Position numbers and translations under genes: made by a program. Positions 10,732 to 20,528 of a DNA stretch of 64,000 nt are shown here, one piece after another (positions within the stretch are counted from its first letter, which is position 1; every line of letters starts with the position of its first letter). Under the pieces are notes generated by a model, which worked only from the letters and a program-made list of their open reading frames with translations, was not told the DNA's origin and ran no database searches. The DNA comes from CAWFKS01 sp963816435 (GTDB taxonomy: Bacteria > Pseudomonadota > Alphaproteobacteria > Rhizobiales > Rhizobiaceae). The DNA is taken from assembly GCA_963816435.1 (NCBI GenBank), contig CAWFKS010000005.1:186001-250000 (forward strand), read 5' to 3'.

Positions 10732-11678
10732 CGGTGCTGCCTTCCAGCATCGGCCGCCGCGACGCCATCGACGGTTTCGCCGCGGCCGTCATGGTCGGCA
10801 TTACCTTCTCCTGGGGCCTGAACCAGGTGGCGATCCGTGTCGCCGACACCGGCTTCAGCCCGGTTTTCCTCACCGCCGCACGCTCCGCGATCGGCGGACT
10901 GCTCGTGTTCGCGTGGTGCAGATATCGCGGGATTCCGCTGTTCGAGCGCGACGCGACGCTTCCTGCCGGGATCGTTGTCGGACTGCTGTTCGGCGCGGAA
11001 TTCGTGCTGATCTTCATCGGGCTGGATTTCACGACCGCCGCGCGCGGCACCCTGATGCTCAATACGATGCCGTTCTTCGTGCTCGTCGGCGCGCATTTCT
11101 TTCTGGGCGAGAAGATCACGCTGCCGAAGGCGGGTGGGTTGCTGCTTGCCTTTTCCGGCGTCTACCTCGTCTTTTCCGACAATGTCAGCCTTCCCGACCC
11201 GCAGGCGATCAAAGGCGACCTGATGTGCCTGGTTGCCGGCGCGGTGTGGGGCGCCACGATCATCATCATCAAGCGATCGCCGCTGGCCGGCGTCAGCGCT
11301 GAAAAGACGCTCCTCTACCAACTCGCCGTTTCGGCCGTCATGGCCGTCTGCCTCGTGCCATTCGGCGGCCCGATCTTGCGCGACGTGTCGCTGATCGCCA
11401 TATCCTCGTTGCTTTTCCAGTCGATCTACATCGTCGGCTTCACCTACGTGATGTGGTTCTGGCTGATGCGGCGCTATCCGGCTGCCGGCCTGTCGAGCTT
11501 CACCTTTCTGACGCCGGCCTTCGGCGTGCTCCTGGGTGGCCTGCTGCTCGGCGAGCCGCTGTCGGTGAAGATCTTTGCAGCCCTGGCGTTGATCGCGGTC
11601 GGGCTCGTAGTCGTCAATCGCCCGCCGACGCGCAGGCAGTCTCCACAGCCGGGCAAACGGGAAATGATGGATGCGTGA
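10728..11678 (+). CDS. EamA/DMT-family membrane transporter
   Basis: This 316-residue inner-membrane protein has about ten hydrophobic segments in two EamA repeats (residues about 17-145 and 160-300). Typical features are TFSWGLNQVAIR near the start, FFLGEKITLPKAGGLLLAFSGVYLV closing the first half, and LLLGEPLSVKIFAALALIAVGLVVV closing the second. The family exports amino acids, nucleosides or other metabolites; the substrate is unknown. It uses a GTG start overlapping the preceding stop (GTGA), so translation is coupled to the rluC-like gene. Its end overlaps the ATP12 gene by eight bases. Confidence 0.9.
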   Translation: MTVLPSSIGRRDAIDGFAAAVMVGITFSWGLNQVAIRVADTGFSPVFLTAARSAIGGLLVFAWCRYRGIPLFERDATLPAGIVVGLLFGAEFVLIFIGLDFTTAARGTLMLNTMPFFVLVGAHFFLGEKITLPKAGGLLLAFSGVYLVFSDNVSLPDPQAIKGDLMCLVAGAVWGATIIIIKRSPLAGVSAEKTLLYQLAVSAVMAVCLVPFGGPILRDVSLIAISSLLFQSIYIVGFTYVMWFWLMRRYPAAGLSSFTFLTPAFGVLLGGLLLGEPLSVKIFAALALIAVGLVVVNRPPTRRQSPQPGKREMMDA

Positions 11679-12465
11679 TATTCTCGAGGATCTGGAAGCT
11701 GGCCGCGAGGCATTTGAGGCCGATCCTGTTCGCCGCGCGCAGGCGGCGATGCGCACGCCGCTCCCCAAGCGGTTCTACAAGGAAGCGATGGTCACCGCCG
11801 GCGGGGCCGGGCACGCCGTCAAGCTGGATGGCAAGCCGGTGCGCACGCCTGGCCGCAACCTGCTGGAACTGCCCACTCGTTCTGCAGCCGATCTCGTCGC
11901 CGGCGAGTTCGCCGCGCAGGACGAGGTGATCGACCCGATGACGATGCCGGTGCTCAGGCTCGCCAATACCGCGATCGACGGTGTGGCAAGCGATCCTCAG
12001 GCCGTCCTGGAAGACATTCTGCGGTTCGCATCCTCCGATCTGGTCTGCTACCGCGCCGAAGGGCCAGACGGGCTGGTGCGCAGGGAATCCGAGGCGTGGG
12101 ACCCGATCCTCGACTGGGCGCGCAGCGCGCTCGGCGCGCGCTTCTACCTTGCCGAGGGCGTCATGCACGTCGAGCAGCCGCGCGAGGCGATTGCCGCCGT
12201 CGGGCTGCACCTCAGGCAGCGCGCCGAGCCGATGCGGCTCGCGGCATTGCACGTGATGACGTCGCTGACTGGCTCCGCGCTCTTGGCCATCGCCGTCGAG
12301 GCGAGGGCGATCACGGCCGGGGAGGCCTGGAAGGCGGCGCACGTCGATGAGGACTGGAACATCTACCAGTGGGGCGAAGACGCCGAAGCCGCGGCCCGTC
12401 GTGCCATGCGCGAGCGCGACATGATGGGCGCCGCGCGCCTGATCGAGGCCCTGGACGCCGACTAG
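11671..12465 (+). CDS. ATP12-family F1-ATPase assembly chaperone
   Basis: This 264-residue protein matches the ATP12 family: the N-terminal KRFYKEAMVTAGG, KLDGKPVRTPGRNLLELPT and the later ESEAWDPILDWARSALGARF. Mitochondrial Atp12 binds the alpha subunit during F1 assembly, and alphaproteobacteria carry the bacterial relative. The stretch EAWKAAHVDEDWNIYQWGED is characteristic of the C-terminal domain. It overlaps the EamA gene end, which suggests a small operon from crcB onward. Confidence 0.92.
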   Translation: MRDILEDLEAGREAFEADPVRRAQAAMRTPLPKRFYKEAMVTAGGAGHAVKLDGKPVRTPGRNLLELPTRSAADLVAGEFAAQDEVIDPMTMPVLRLANTAIDGVASDPQAVLEDILRFASSDLVCYRAEGPDGLVRRESEAWDPILDWARSALGARFYLAEGVMHVEQPREAIAAVGLHLRQRAEPMRLAALHVMTSLTGSALLAIAVEARAITAGEAWKAAHVDEDWNIYQWGEDAEAAARRAMRERDMMGAARLIEALDAD

Positions 12466-12517
12466 TCAGGCGCTCGGCTGAACCAACGTCTGCCTGCTTC
12501 CTGGCAAGCTACCTTGT

Positions 12518-12709
12518 TCAGCGCTTGCGCTCGCTGCGACGCTCTTCCTCGATAGCTGCATCGTGATACCAGCCGGCGCCACAGGCAACCTTGGCGAACC
12601 CGCGGCCGGTATCTTCGTCGGCGGCGTGTTCTGCTTCGCGCAAGCCGAGCCGGCCGCGCGGCGGGAATGTGTAAATCTTCGCCGATTCGCGCTGAAAATT
12701 CGTGGCCAT
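12518..12709 (-). CDS. DUF2735 small protein
   Basis: This small 63-residue protein starts MATNFQRESAKIYTFPPRGR, the hallmark of the DUF2735 family known from Rhizobiales, and ends with an arginine/lysine-rich ERRSERKR tail. The family function is unknown. It often lies next to glnII, and here it is divergent from glnII with a 420-base regulatory region between them. Upstream in-frame codons to 12787 add no family sequence. The ATG at 12709 is preceded by a purine-rich AAAAGGAACAAGACCG. Confidence 0.85.
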   Translation of the reverse strand: MATNFQRESAKIYTFPPRGRLGLREAEHAADEDTGRGFAKVACGAGWYHDAAIEEERRSERKR

Positions 12710-12830
12710 CGGTCTTGTTCCTTTTTCCTCACGGGATTCGTAAATACCACATCGCGCCGGCAGGCGTTGGCAAATTGTTTCGATCAATAGTTTCCCGAAA
12801 TTTATGGGTTTGAACGCAAAATGGGCGAAA

Positions 12831-12931
12831 GTGCACTTTGCACACGTTCCGATCAGTCAGAAATACTTACCTATCTTTTGTTTTTCTGCGACGGATTTGA
12901 GCAGACCTGAGCGCTGCACAAAAAGCGGGCA
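12831..12931 (+). promoter_or_regulatory. Possible NtrC-type enhancer sites upstream of glnII
   Basis: Two dyad-like elements lie about 110-210 bases upstream of the glnII sigma-54 promoter. GTGCACTTTGCAC (12831-12843) is a perfect 5-3-5 inverted repeat. TGCACAAAAAGCGGGCA (12915-12931) matches 9 of the 12 fixed positions of the enteric NtrC consensus TGCACC-N5-GGTGCA. The positions suit an enhancer, but the matches are moderate. Confidence 0.4.
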
Positions 12932-13025
12932 GGCGGTTTGCGTCCTGCCGATATCGGGCGCATCGACCCGACATGATTTTCGTTCGGCAATGCCTCGGTC
13001 GCGAAAATGCGGCTCTTCCGCAATC

Positions 13026-13041
13026 TGGCACACATGTTGCA
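13026..13041 (+). promoter_or_regulatory. Sigma-54 (RpoN) promoter of glnII
   Basis: TGGCAC-ACATG-TTGCA matches the -24/-12 consensus TGGCAC-N5-TTGCW at every fixed base. Transcription should start near 13052, leaving a leader of about 78 bases before the glnII ATG. glnII is a known NtrC/RpoN target in rhizobia, which fits. Confidence 0.92.
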
Positions 13042-13129
13042 TCCAACCAGAGCAGAGGAATTTCGACCCTCAACGGGCGAACTGGCAGATGCGTTCCTCA
13101 CGCTTTGCACAATGGTTTGAGAGGCAGGC

Positions 13130-14167
13130 ATGACGAAATACAAGCTCGAATACATCTGGCTGGACGGCTACACCCCGGTCCCCAACCTCCGCGGCAAGAC
13201 GCAGATCAAGGAGTTCGACACCTTCCCGTCGATCGACGAACTGCCGCTGTGGGGCTTCGACGGCAGCTCCACCATGCAGGCCGAGGGCTCCAACTCCGAT
13301 TGCGTGCTCAAGCCCGTCGCCGTCTATCCGGATGCCGCGCGCACGAACGGCGTTCTGGTGATGTGCGAGGTCATGATGCCCGATGGCGTCACCCCGCACC
13401 CCTCCAACAAGCGCGCCACCATCATCGACGAAGAGAGCGCCTGGTTCGGTTTCGAGCAGGAATATTTCCTCTACAAGGACGGTCGTCCGCTCGGCTTCCC
13501 GGCCAACGGCTTCCCGGCTCCGCAGGGCCCGTACTACACCGGTGTCGGCTTCAAGAACGTCGGCGAGATGGCCCGGCAGATCGTCGAGGAGCATCTCGAT
13601 CTCTGCCTTGCCGCAGGCATCAACCACGAAGGCATCAACGCCGAAGTGGCCAAGGGGCAGTGGGAATTCCAGATCTTCGGCAAGGGCTCGCGCCGCGCCG
13701 CCGACGAGATGTGGATCGCGCGCTACCTGCTGCTTCGCCTGACCGAGAAATACGGCATCGACATCGAGTTCCACTGCAAGCCGCTGGGCGATACGGACTG
13801 GAACGGCTCGGGCATGCACTGCAACTTCTCGACCGCCTATATGCGCGACGTCGGCGGCAAGGAGTATTTCGAGGCCTTGATGAAGGCTTTCGAAGCGAAC
13901 CTGCAGGACCACATCGACGTCTACGGTCCTGACAACCACCTGCGCCTGACCGGCAAGCACGAAACGGCACCCTGGAACCGCTTCAGCTACGGCGTCGCCG
14001 ACCGCGGCGCATCGATCCGCGTGCCGCATTCCTTCATCCGCAACGGCTACCGCGGCTATCTCGAGGATCGCCGCCCGAACAGCCAGGGCGACCCCTACCA
14101 GATCGCATCGCAGGTGCTGAAGACCATCGCCAGCGTCGATACGCAGAGGGTCTCCGCGGCCGCCTGA
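13130..14167 (+). CDS. glnII: Glutamine synthetase type II
   Basis: This 345-residue enzyme is the eukaryote-like, octameric/decameric GSII found in rhizobia and some actinobacteria. It makes glutamine from glutamate, ammonia and ATP. The N-terminal beta-grasp (YIWLDGYTPVPNLRGKT, LPLWGFDGSSTMQAEG) leads to the catalytic barrel with WFGFEQEYFL, INAEVAKGQWEFQI and NGSGMHCNFST. The C-terminal region has GVADRGASIRVPHS and GYLEDRRPNSQGDPY. It lacks the GSI adenylylation loop, so control is mainly transcriptional, here by a sigma-54 promoter. It is preceded by GAGAGGCAGGC and followed by a terminator. Confidence 0.97.
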   Translation: MTKYKLEYIWLDGYTPVPNLRGKTQIKEFDTFPSIDELPLWGFDGSSTMQAEGSNSDCVLKPVAVYPDAARTNGVLVMCEVMMPDGVTPHPSNKRATIIDEESAWFGFEQEYFLYKDGRPLGFPANGFPAPQGPYYTGVGFKNVGEMARQIVEEHLDLCLAAGINHEGINAEVAKGQWEFQIFGKGSRRAADEMWIARYLLLRLTEKYGIDIEFHCKPLGDTDWNGSGMHCNFSTAYMRDVGGKEYFEALMKAFEANLQDHIDVYGPDNHLRLTGKHETAPWNRFSYGVADRGASIRVPHSFIRNGYRGYLEDRRPNSQGDPYQIASQVLKTIASVDTQRVSAAA

Positions 14168-14195
14168 GCGGCCTTCCACAAGGGAATGGAAGATC

Positions 14196-14226
14196 GAGGA
14201 GCCCGGGAGAAATCCCGGGCTCCTTT
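14196..14226 (+). terminator. Rho-independent terminator of glnII
   Basis: A GC-rich hairpin, GAGCCCGGGA-GAAA-TCCCGGGCTC, followed by CTTTCTT, lies about 30 bases after the glnII stop. Confidence 0.9.
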
Positions 14227-14314
14227 CTTATTGGCGGGGGCGAATCGCGCACGGCCGGGGGCGCCTCGGTTTGCTTGCTCGGGAGGGAGGGCGACTCGAC
14301 TCCTGGGCCTTGCC

Positions 14315-14338
14315 TGTCATCATCGAGGAACGATGACA
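14315..14338. repeat. Short inverted repeat in the glnII-glnA convergent region
   Basis: TGTCATC (14315-14321) and GATGACA (14332-14338) form a 7-bp stem with a 10-base loop and no T tract. It lies between the two terminators of the converging glutamine synthetase genes. Otherwise this 300-base gap shows nothing coding. Confidence 0.4.
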
Positions 14339-14402
14339 CGACCGGCGGACTGGAGGACCTCGTGGTCTCCGTAGTGCGCGCGGTTCAGCCGTCGCCGCAT
14401 GC

Positions 14403-14441
14403 GAAAACCCCGCCGAAGCTTTCGCTCCGGCGGGGTTTTCC
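14403..14441 (-). terminator. Intrinsic terminator of glnB-glnA
   Basis: The arms AAAACCCCGCCG and CGGCGGGGTTTT form a 12-bp stem around an 11- to 15-base loop, 30 bases beyond the glnA stop on the minus strand. A tracts on the left and T tracts on the right make it usable from both directions, so it can also back up the glnII terminator. Confidence 0.85.
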
Positions 14442-14470
14442 TTGCGTCCCCGCTTGTGAGGTCCGTCGGA

Positions 14471-15880
14471 TCAGACGGAGTAGTACATCTCGAACTCGAC
14501 CGGATGCGGCGTCATCTCGTAGCGCATCACCTCGGCCATCTTGAGCTCGATATAGGCGTCGATCTGGTCGTCGTCGAAGACGCCGCCGGCCTTCAGGAAG
14601 TTGCGGTCCTTGTCGAGGCTCATCAGCGCTTCGCGCAGCGAGCCCGACACGGTCGGCACCTTTTTCAGCTCCTTCGGCGGCAGGTCGTAGAGATCCTTGT
14701 CCATCGGCTGGCCGGGGTGGATCTTGTTCTTGATGCCGTCGAGGCCGGCCATCAGCAGCGCCGCGAAGCCGAGATAGGGGTTCGCGCCCGGATCGGGGAA
14801 GCGGACTTCGACGCGCTTCGCCTTCGGCGATGAGCCGAAGGGGATGCGGCAGGAGGCGGAGCGGTTTCGCGCCGAGTAGGCGAGCAGCACCGGCGCCTCG
14901 TAGCCCGGCACCAGCCGCTTGTAGGAGTTCGTCAGCGGGTTGGTGAAGGCGTTGATCGCCTTGGCGTGCTTGATGATGCCGCCGATGTAGAACAGGCAGC
15001 TCTCCGAAAGCCCGGCATACTCGTTGCCGGCGAAGGTCGGTTTGCCGTCCTTCCAGATCGACTGGTGAACGTGCATGCCCGAGCCGTTGTCGCCGTAGAT
15101 CGGCTTCGGCATGAAGGTCGCCGTCTTGCCGTAGGCGTTGGCGACCTGGTGGATCACGTATTTGTAGATCTGCATCTTGTCGGCGTTGCGCGTCAGCGTG
15201 TCGAACTTGATGCCGAGTTCGTGCTGGGCCGCGCCCACCTCGTGGTGGTGCTTTTCAACGACGACGCCCATCTCGGCCATCACCGTCAGCATCTCGGAGC
15301 GCATGTCCTGCGCCGAGTCGATCGGTGGCACGGGGAAGTAGCCGCCCTTGACGCGCGGACGGTGACCCAGGTTGCCGGTCTCGTATTCGGTGTCGTCGTT
15401 GGACGGCAGCTCGGTCGAATCGAGCTTGAAGCCGGTGTTGTAGGGATCGGCCTTGTAGCGCACGTCGTCGAACACGAAGAACTCGGCCTCGGGGCCGACG
15501 AAGCAGGTGTCGCCGATGCCTTCGGACTTCATGTAGGCCTCGGCCTTCTTGGCCGTGCTGCGCGGGTCGCGGTTGTAGGATTCGCCCGAGATCGGATCGA
15601 GAATGTCGCACACGACCGCCATGGTCGACTGTGCGAAGAACGGGTCCATGTGGGCGGATTCGGTGTCCGGCATCAGCACCATGTCGGACTCGTTGATCGC
15701 CTTCCAGCCGGCGATCGAGGAGCCGTCGAACATGACGCCGTCGACGAACATGTCCTCGTCGACAGCCGCGACGTCCATCGTGACGTGCTGCATCTTGCCC
15801 TTGGGGTCCGTGAAGCGCAGGTCAACGAATTTGACGTCGTTGTCCTTGATCTGCTTGAGGATCTCGTTTGCTGAACTCAT
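14471..15880 (-). CDS. glnA: Glutamine synthetase type I
   Basis: This 469-residue GSI is the dodecameric enzyme of ammonia assimilation. The N-terminal domain begins [20 protein letters not shown]. The catalytic signatures include [44 protein letters not shown] and [10 protein letters not shown]. The segment [12 protein letters not shown] carries the tyrosine (the equivalent of Tyr397) adenylylated by GlnE, so the enzyme should be under covalent control. It lies 60 bases downstream of glnB and has AGGGACAGGGAA before the ATG. Rhizobia normally carry both this and GSII. Confidence 0.97.
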   Translation of the reverse strand: MSSANEILKQIKDNDVKFVDLRFTDPKGKMQHVTMDVAAVDEDMFVDGVMFDGSSIAGWKAINESDMVLMPDTESAHMDPFFAQSTMAVVCDILDPISGESYNRDPRSTAKKAEAYMKSEGIGDTCFVGPEAEFFVFDDVRYKADPYNTGFKLDSTELPSNDDTEYETGNLGHRPRVKGGYFPVPPIDSAQDMRSEMLTVMAEMGVVVEKHHHEVGAAQHELGIKFDTLTRNADKMQIYKYVIHQVANAYGKTATFMPKPIYGDNGSGMHVHQSIWKDGKPTFAGNEYAGLSESCLFYIGGIIKHAKAINAFTNPLTNSYKRLVPGYEAPVLLAYSARNRSASCRIPFGSSPKAKRVEVRFPDPGANPYLGFAALLMAGLDGIKNKIHPGQPMDKDLYDLPPKELKKVPTVSGSLREALMSLDKDRNFLKAGGVFDDDQIDAYIELKMAEVMRYEMTPHPVEFEMYYSV

Positions 15881-15940
15881 TTCCCTGTCCCTGTGTGATG
15901 ACTGCTGTTGCGGATCGGCAGCGCGTGCCGAACCGGACTA

Positions 15941-16384
<444 letters not shown>

Positions 16385-16591
16385 TCAATGAACGGAAGGC
16401 ATGCCGGGCGCAACCGTTTTCGGTGCCTTGTGGTGCGGCATGCGGCCTCCCGGAGCCGCTCGAAGGCCGCAGGGTCGCTGCGAGACTGCCTATTGGGTAC
16501 GCATTGTGCAAGCAAAGAAGGCAAATTGCCGGTTTGAGGCCGGGTCCGACAACCGCTAAGCTCCCGCCGATTTCGTAGCGGCGGCAATGCG

Positions 16592-18107
16592 ATGGGTCTG
16601 GAACTCCTGACACCCGAGGAAATGGCAGAGGCGGATCGGCTGGCGTCGCGGGACGGGCCATTCGACGGCTTCGGCCTGATGCGCAATGCCGGTGCCGCCA
16701 TCGCCGCGCTCGTGCTCGAGCGCTTTGCGGGGCATGCCCGCGTCGACGTGCTTTGCGGCCCCGGCAACAATGGCGGCGACGGCTACGTCGTCGCGCGTCA
16801 TCTCCGTGAAGCCGGCATGGAGGTCGAGCTCTGGCGGCTCGGCTCGCCCCGGGACGGCGGCGACGCGGCGCGCGCCGCACAGGAATGGCCCGGCGCCACG
16901 CACGATCTGGAAGCCTTTCAACCGGGCGAGGGCGCACTGGTCGTCGACGCGCTGTTCGGTGCCGGGCTGTCGAAGCCGCTTGATGGGGCGGCTGCGCAGA
17001 CGGCGGAAAAATGCCGCAAGGCGGATGCGCGCGTCGTCGCCGTCGATCTGCCGTCAGGCGTCTCGGGAGCAAGCGGCAAGGCGCTCGGAACGTCTTTCCA
17101 GGCCGACCTGACCGTGACGTTCTTTCGCAAGAAGCCCGGGACATCTGCTTTTCCCCGGGCGTACATTGTGCGGCGAAACGCTCGTCGTCGACATCGGTAT
17201 CCCCGAAACGGTGCTGGCGGAAATCGGCCCGACCTGCTTCGAGAACGCTCCCGACGTGTGGATGGCGGCGTTCCCGAGGCCGCGGGTCGACACCCACAAA
17301 TACGCGCGCGGCCATGTCGCTGTCTGCTCCGGCGGCGCCTCGGCAACCGGCGCGGCCAGGCTTTCGGCGCGCGCGGCCGCGCGAATCGGGGCGGGGGCCG
17401 TCACAGTGCTTTCGCCGGCGAGCGCGATGCTGGTCAATGCCTCCCAACTCACGGCCATCATGGTGCGAAGGGCGGACGACGAAGAAGAGCTCTCGGCTTT
17501 TGTCGGCGAGCGCCAGCCCGCGGCTGCGGTGCTGGGGCCAGGTTTCGGGGTTGGCGAAAAGTGCCGCGCTTTCGCCCTGGCGCTGCTGGCGTCCAACAGG
17601 GATCGGCCGGAGCACGAGATGAAGGGCGTCGTGCTCGACGCCGACGCCATCACCTCTTTCAGGAACGAGCCGGAGGCGCTGTTCCAGGCTGCCGGCGAGG
17701 AACGTGCCCCGACCGTGGTGATGACCCCGCACGAGGGGGAGTTTGCGCGGCTGTTTCCCGATCTTGCCGCCGACGACAGTCTTTCGAAGCTCGACCGCGC
17801 CCGCGCGGCCGCGTCACGCGCGCATTCCATCGTCGTCTACAAGGGGCCGGACACCGTGATCGCCACGCCGGACGGCCGCTCCGCGATCAGCACCAACGGC
17901 ACGCCCTGGCTGGCGACGGCCGGCTCCGGCGACGTGCTTGCGGGCTTCATCGCGGGGCTGTTGGCGCAGGGAATGCCCGGCTTCGAGGCGGCGTGCGCAG
18001 GCGTGTGGCTGCATGGCGAGGCAGCCCGCAGCTTTGGGCCGGGCCTGATTTCGGAGGACCTGCCCGAAATCCTGCCGCGCGTGTTGGCGCAGTTGATGTC
18101 GGACTGA
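16592..18107 (+). CDS. nnr: Bifunctional NAD(P)HX epimerase/dehydratase (Nnr), frameshifted
   Basis: This enzyme repairs hydrated NADH/NADPH. The N-terminal YjeF epimerase domain (GPGNNGGDGYVVARHL, DALFGAGLSKPL, VAVDLPSGVSG) leads to the C-terminal ADP-dependent dehydratase (HKYARGHVAVCSGG, MTPHEGEFARLF, GTPWLATAGSGDVLAG). The reading frame breaks near 17138-17141: removing one base from CCCGGGACAT restores KPGHLLFPGRTLCGET and joins both halves, giving about 504 residues, the family length. All key motifs remain, so I read this as one gene with a +1 insertion, probably in the assembly. The next gene starts 21 bases later. Confidence 0.9.
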
Positions 18108-18128
18108 CCGAGAGGCAAGGACAATCAG

Positions 18129-18947
18129 ATGGAAAATGCGCGGTATCGGGACTGTGCCGAGGACTTGCTGAATGCATTCGACGGGGCGACCACGGTCGGG
18201 CTTCTGAGCGCAACCGATCCGGGCTTCGGGCTTGAGGACGCATATGCCGTCTCCGGCGAGCTTCTGCGCGCCCGCATGGCTAGAGGAGAGCGTCCGGCCG
18301 GCTGGAAGATCGGCTTCACCAATCGCACGATCTGGGACGAATACGATGTCCACGCGCCGATTTGGGGGCCCATATACGACACCTCGGTGCGTGAGGTCGC
18401 AGCCGGCGAACCCGTGCGCCTAGACGTGTCGCGATTCTGCCAGCCCCGCATCGAGCCGGAAATCTGCTTTCGCATGGCTCGGCAACCTGCGCCGGGTATG
18501 TCGGAACCGGAATTGCTGGCGTGCGTCGACGCCGTGGGCCATGGCGTCGAGATCGTCCAGAGCGTATTCGCGGACTGGCGCTTCCAGGCTGCGGATACCG
18601 CCGCTGCATTCGCGCTGCACGCGCTCTACCGCCACGGACCGCTTGCTCCGCTGGCGGCCAAGCCGCGAGACGAGTGGCTTCGCGTCCTTTCCGGGTTCTC
18701 CGTTACGCTTTTCCGGGACGGCGTGGAAATCGACCGGGGCGTCGCGCGAAACGTGCTCGACGGTCCCCTGTCGGCGCTGAAGCACTTTGTGGATGCGTTC
18801 GATCCCGCTCCTTTCGGTCGCGGCATCGAGGCCGGCGACATCGTCACCACCGGCACGGTCACGCGGGCCTGGCCGGTCGAACCCGGCGAGACATGGTCGA
18901 CGCGGCTGGAAGGTATCGACCTGCCGGGCCTCTCGCTCGCCCTGTGA
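18129..18947 (+). CDS. 2-keto-4-pentenoate hydratase/FAH-superfamily protein
   Basis: This 272-residue protein resembles the MhpD/2-oxopent-4-enoate hydratase branch. The elements GWKIGFTNRTIWDEY, RIEPEICFRMA and DIVTTGTVTRAWPVEPGETW match the fold and the metal-binding Glu-X-Glu region. The family adds water to 2-oxo-4-alkenoates in aromatic meta-cleavage or decarboxylates 4-oxalocrotonate. No ring-cleavage genes are nearby, so the substrate is unknown. It follows the nnr gene closely and may share its transcript. ATG 18129 follows AGGCAAGGACAATC. Confidence 0.85.
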   Translation: MENARYRDCAEDLLNAFDGATTVGLLSATDPGFGLEDAYAVSGELLRARMARGERPAGWKIGFTNRTIWDEYDVHAPIWGPIYDTSVREVAAGEPVRLDVSRFCQPRIEPEICFRMARQPAPGMSEPELLACVDAVGHGVEIVQSVFADWRFQAADTAAAFALHALYRHGPLAPLAAKPRDEWLRVLSGFSVTLFRDGVEIDRGVARNVLDGPLSALKHFVDAFDPAPFGRGIEAGDIVTTGTVTRAWPVEPGETWSTRLEGIDLPGLSLAL

Positions 18948-18954
18948 TCTCTCC

Positions 18955-19761
18955 CTATTCGTCGACCAGTTCCTGCAGCGCCATGGCGCCCTGCGGCGCG
19001 CGAATCTTGCCCTCGTGGATGATGTAGGCGAACACGTCGCGCGGCTTTTCCTCCAGCTTCACCTCCTCGTCCGCCAGCGGCAGGTCGCCTGGCATTCCGC
19101 CCGAAGCCCAGCTCTTCAGCCGCTCGGCCCACGCCGAAAGATCGGCGGGCGTATAGGCCGTCGGCACCTCGTCGTGGCCGCGCTGCAGCCGCGCATAGAC
19201 GAAGTCCGCGGTGACGTCGGCGATCTCCGGATATTCGAAATGGTGCGCGTAGCAGATGGCTGCCTTGTATTTGCGGGCCAGCGCCGCGAACTCCGGCACG
19301 CAAAAGCTACCGTGGCGCACTTCCAGCACGTGGCGCAGCGCCACGCCGCCGGTCTTGTCGGGCAGCAGCTTCAGGAAGGCCTCGAAATCGTCGGCCTCGA
19401 ACTTCTTCGTCGGTGCGAATTGCCACACGACCGGTCCGAGCCGGTCGCCGAGTTCGGAGACGCCGGTGTCCCAGAATTTCTGCAGCGATTCGCCGGCTTC
19501 GCCGAGCACCTTCCGGTTGGTCACGTAGCGGCTGCCCTTGACCGAAAACACGAACCCGTCCGGCGTCTCGGACGCCCACTTGGCGAACGTCTCCGGCTTC
19601 TGGCCGCGATAGTAGGTGCCGTTCACCTCGATCGTTCTGAGGTGGCTGCTGGCAAATTCCAGCTGCTTCTTCTTCGGGAGGTCTCCGGGATAGAACGTGC
19701 CTTCCCATGGCTCGAAGGTCCAGCCGCCGATGCCGCATCGAATGGTGCCGGAACTGCTCAT
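18955..19761 (-). CDS. DUF72 (YecE-family) protein
   Basis: This 268-residue protein belongs to DUF72, a TIM-barrel-like family of unknown biochemical role. The typical opening IRCGIGGWTFEPWEGTFYP is followed by IEVNGTYYRGQKPETFAKWA, FSVKGSRYVTN and LGPVVWQFAPT. The later stretch FVYARLQRG and FAYIIHEGKIRAPQGAMAL complete the family profile. It converges with the hydratase gene (7-base gap) and has its own start with GGGAGAACGAC upstream. Confidence 0.9.
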   Translation of the reverse strand: MSSSGTIRCGIGGWTFEPWEGTFYPGDLPKKKQLEFASSHLRTIEVNGTYYRGQKPETFAKWASETPDGFVFSVKGSRYVTNRKVLGEAGESLQKFWDTGVSELGDRLGPVVWQFAPTKKFEADDFEAFLKLLPDKTGGVALRHVLEVRHGSFCVPEFAALARKYKAAICYAHHFEYPEIADVTADFVYARLQRGHDEVPTAYTPADLSAWAERLKSWASGGMPGDLPLADEEVKLEEKPRDVFAYIIHEGKIRAPQGAMALQELVDE

Positions 19762-19934
19762 GTCGTTCTCCCTGTTGGTGATCCATTGATAGCCCGCCGT
19801 TCGGTGGCGGAAAAGCTCGCGCGGGCGACGCTCCTGCCAGCCATGAACACTGCGTCTTCCGGTGAAGGGTTCCAGCGTGGTGGAACCTCGAACCGCATAT
19901 ACCTATGTGCGGTCGCGACATGCGAGGGCACACG

Positions 19935-20528
19935 ATGACAGACCGACCCGCCGATACCGACCTGATGAGCCGCGCCGGGCTTCCGGACGACCTGCTGTTC
20001 CTCGCCAGGAAATATCCGCGCGAGGACTGGCAGGCGCACGACAACATCGCCGGAATGGCCGGCATGTGGTTGCAGCGGCACGCCATGTTTCGCGAACTCG
20101 GCGGCATCCTCACCGGCGCGATCGGCGACTATCGCGAGGGAAGGCTGTCGGCGCCGGAGTTCGCGCAGTTCTTCGCCCCGCGGTTGAACTTCTTCCTGGG
20201 CAACCTGGATGGGCACCACAATGTCGAGGACTTCCACTATTTTCCGGTCTTCGCCCGCGCCGAGCCGCGCCTGAAGCGCGGCTTCGACATTCTCGACGGC
20301 GATCATCACATGATCCACGAAGGCCTCGAGATGAATGCCGAAACGGCCAACGAGTTCATCCGCGCGATGCAGGAAAACGAGGACAAGCAGCGGTGGGCCG
20401 CCGACCGATATGCCGCGGCCAACGACTCCCTTGTTGCCATGCTCAATCGTCACCTGGACGACGAGGAAGATCTGATCATTCCGCTGATTCTCGACCGCGG
20501 CGATCGCGCGCTCGAACCGGGCTACTGA
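19935..20528 (+). CDS. Hemerythrin-like domain protein
   Basis: This 197-residue protein has the hemerythrin/HHE iron-binding motifs: HDNIAGMAGMWLQRH, then HHNVEDFHYFPVF, DGDHHMIHEGLEMN and the final HLDDEEDLIIP. The histidines and carboxylates suit a di-iron site that could bind oxygen or nitric oxide or serve in iron or redox stress. An earlier ATG at 19905 would add ten residues without family match, so 19935 is preferred. The end overlaps the converging DedA gene by seven bases. Confidence 0.88.
   Translation: MTDRPADTDLMSRAGLPDDLLFLARKYPREDWQAHDNIAGMAGMWLQRHAMFRELGGILTGAIGDYREGRLSAPEFAQFFAPRLNFFLGNLDGHHNVEDFHYFPVFARAEPRLKRGFDILDGDHHMIHEGLEMNAETANEFIRAMQENEDKQRWAADRYAAANDSLVAMLNRHLDDEEDLIIPLILDRGDRALEPGY

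Noticed and set aside
14226..14402. A small RNA or gene between glnII and glnA
   Set aside because: Only one 7-bp hairpin and two terminators are visible; no promoter or start site could be supported.
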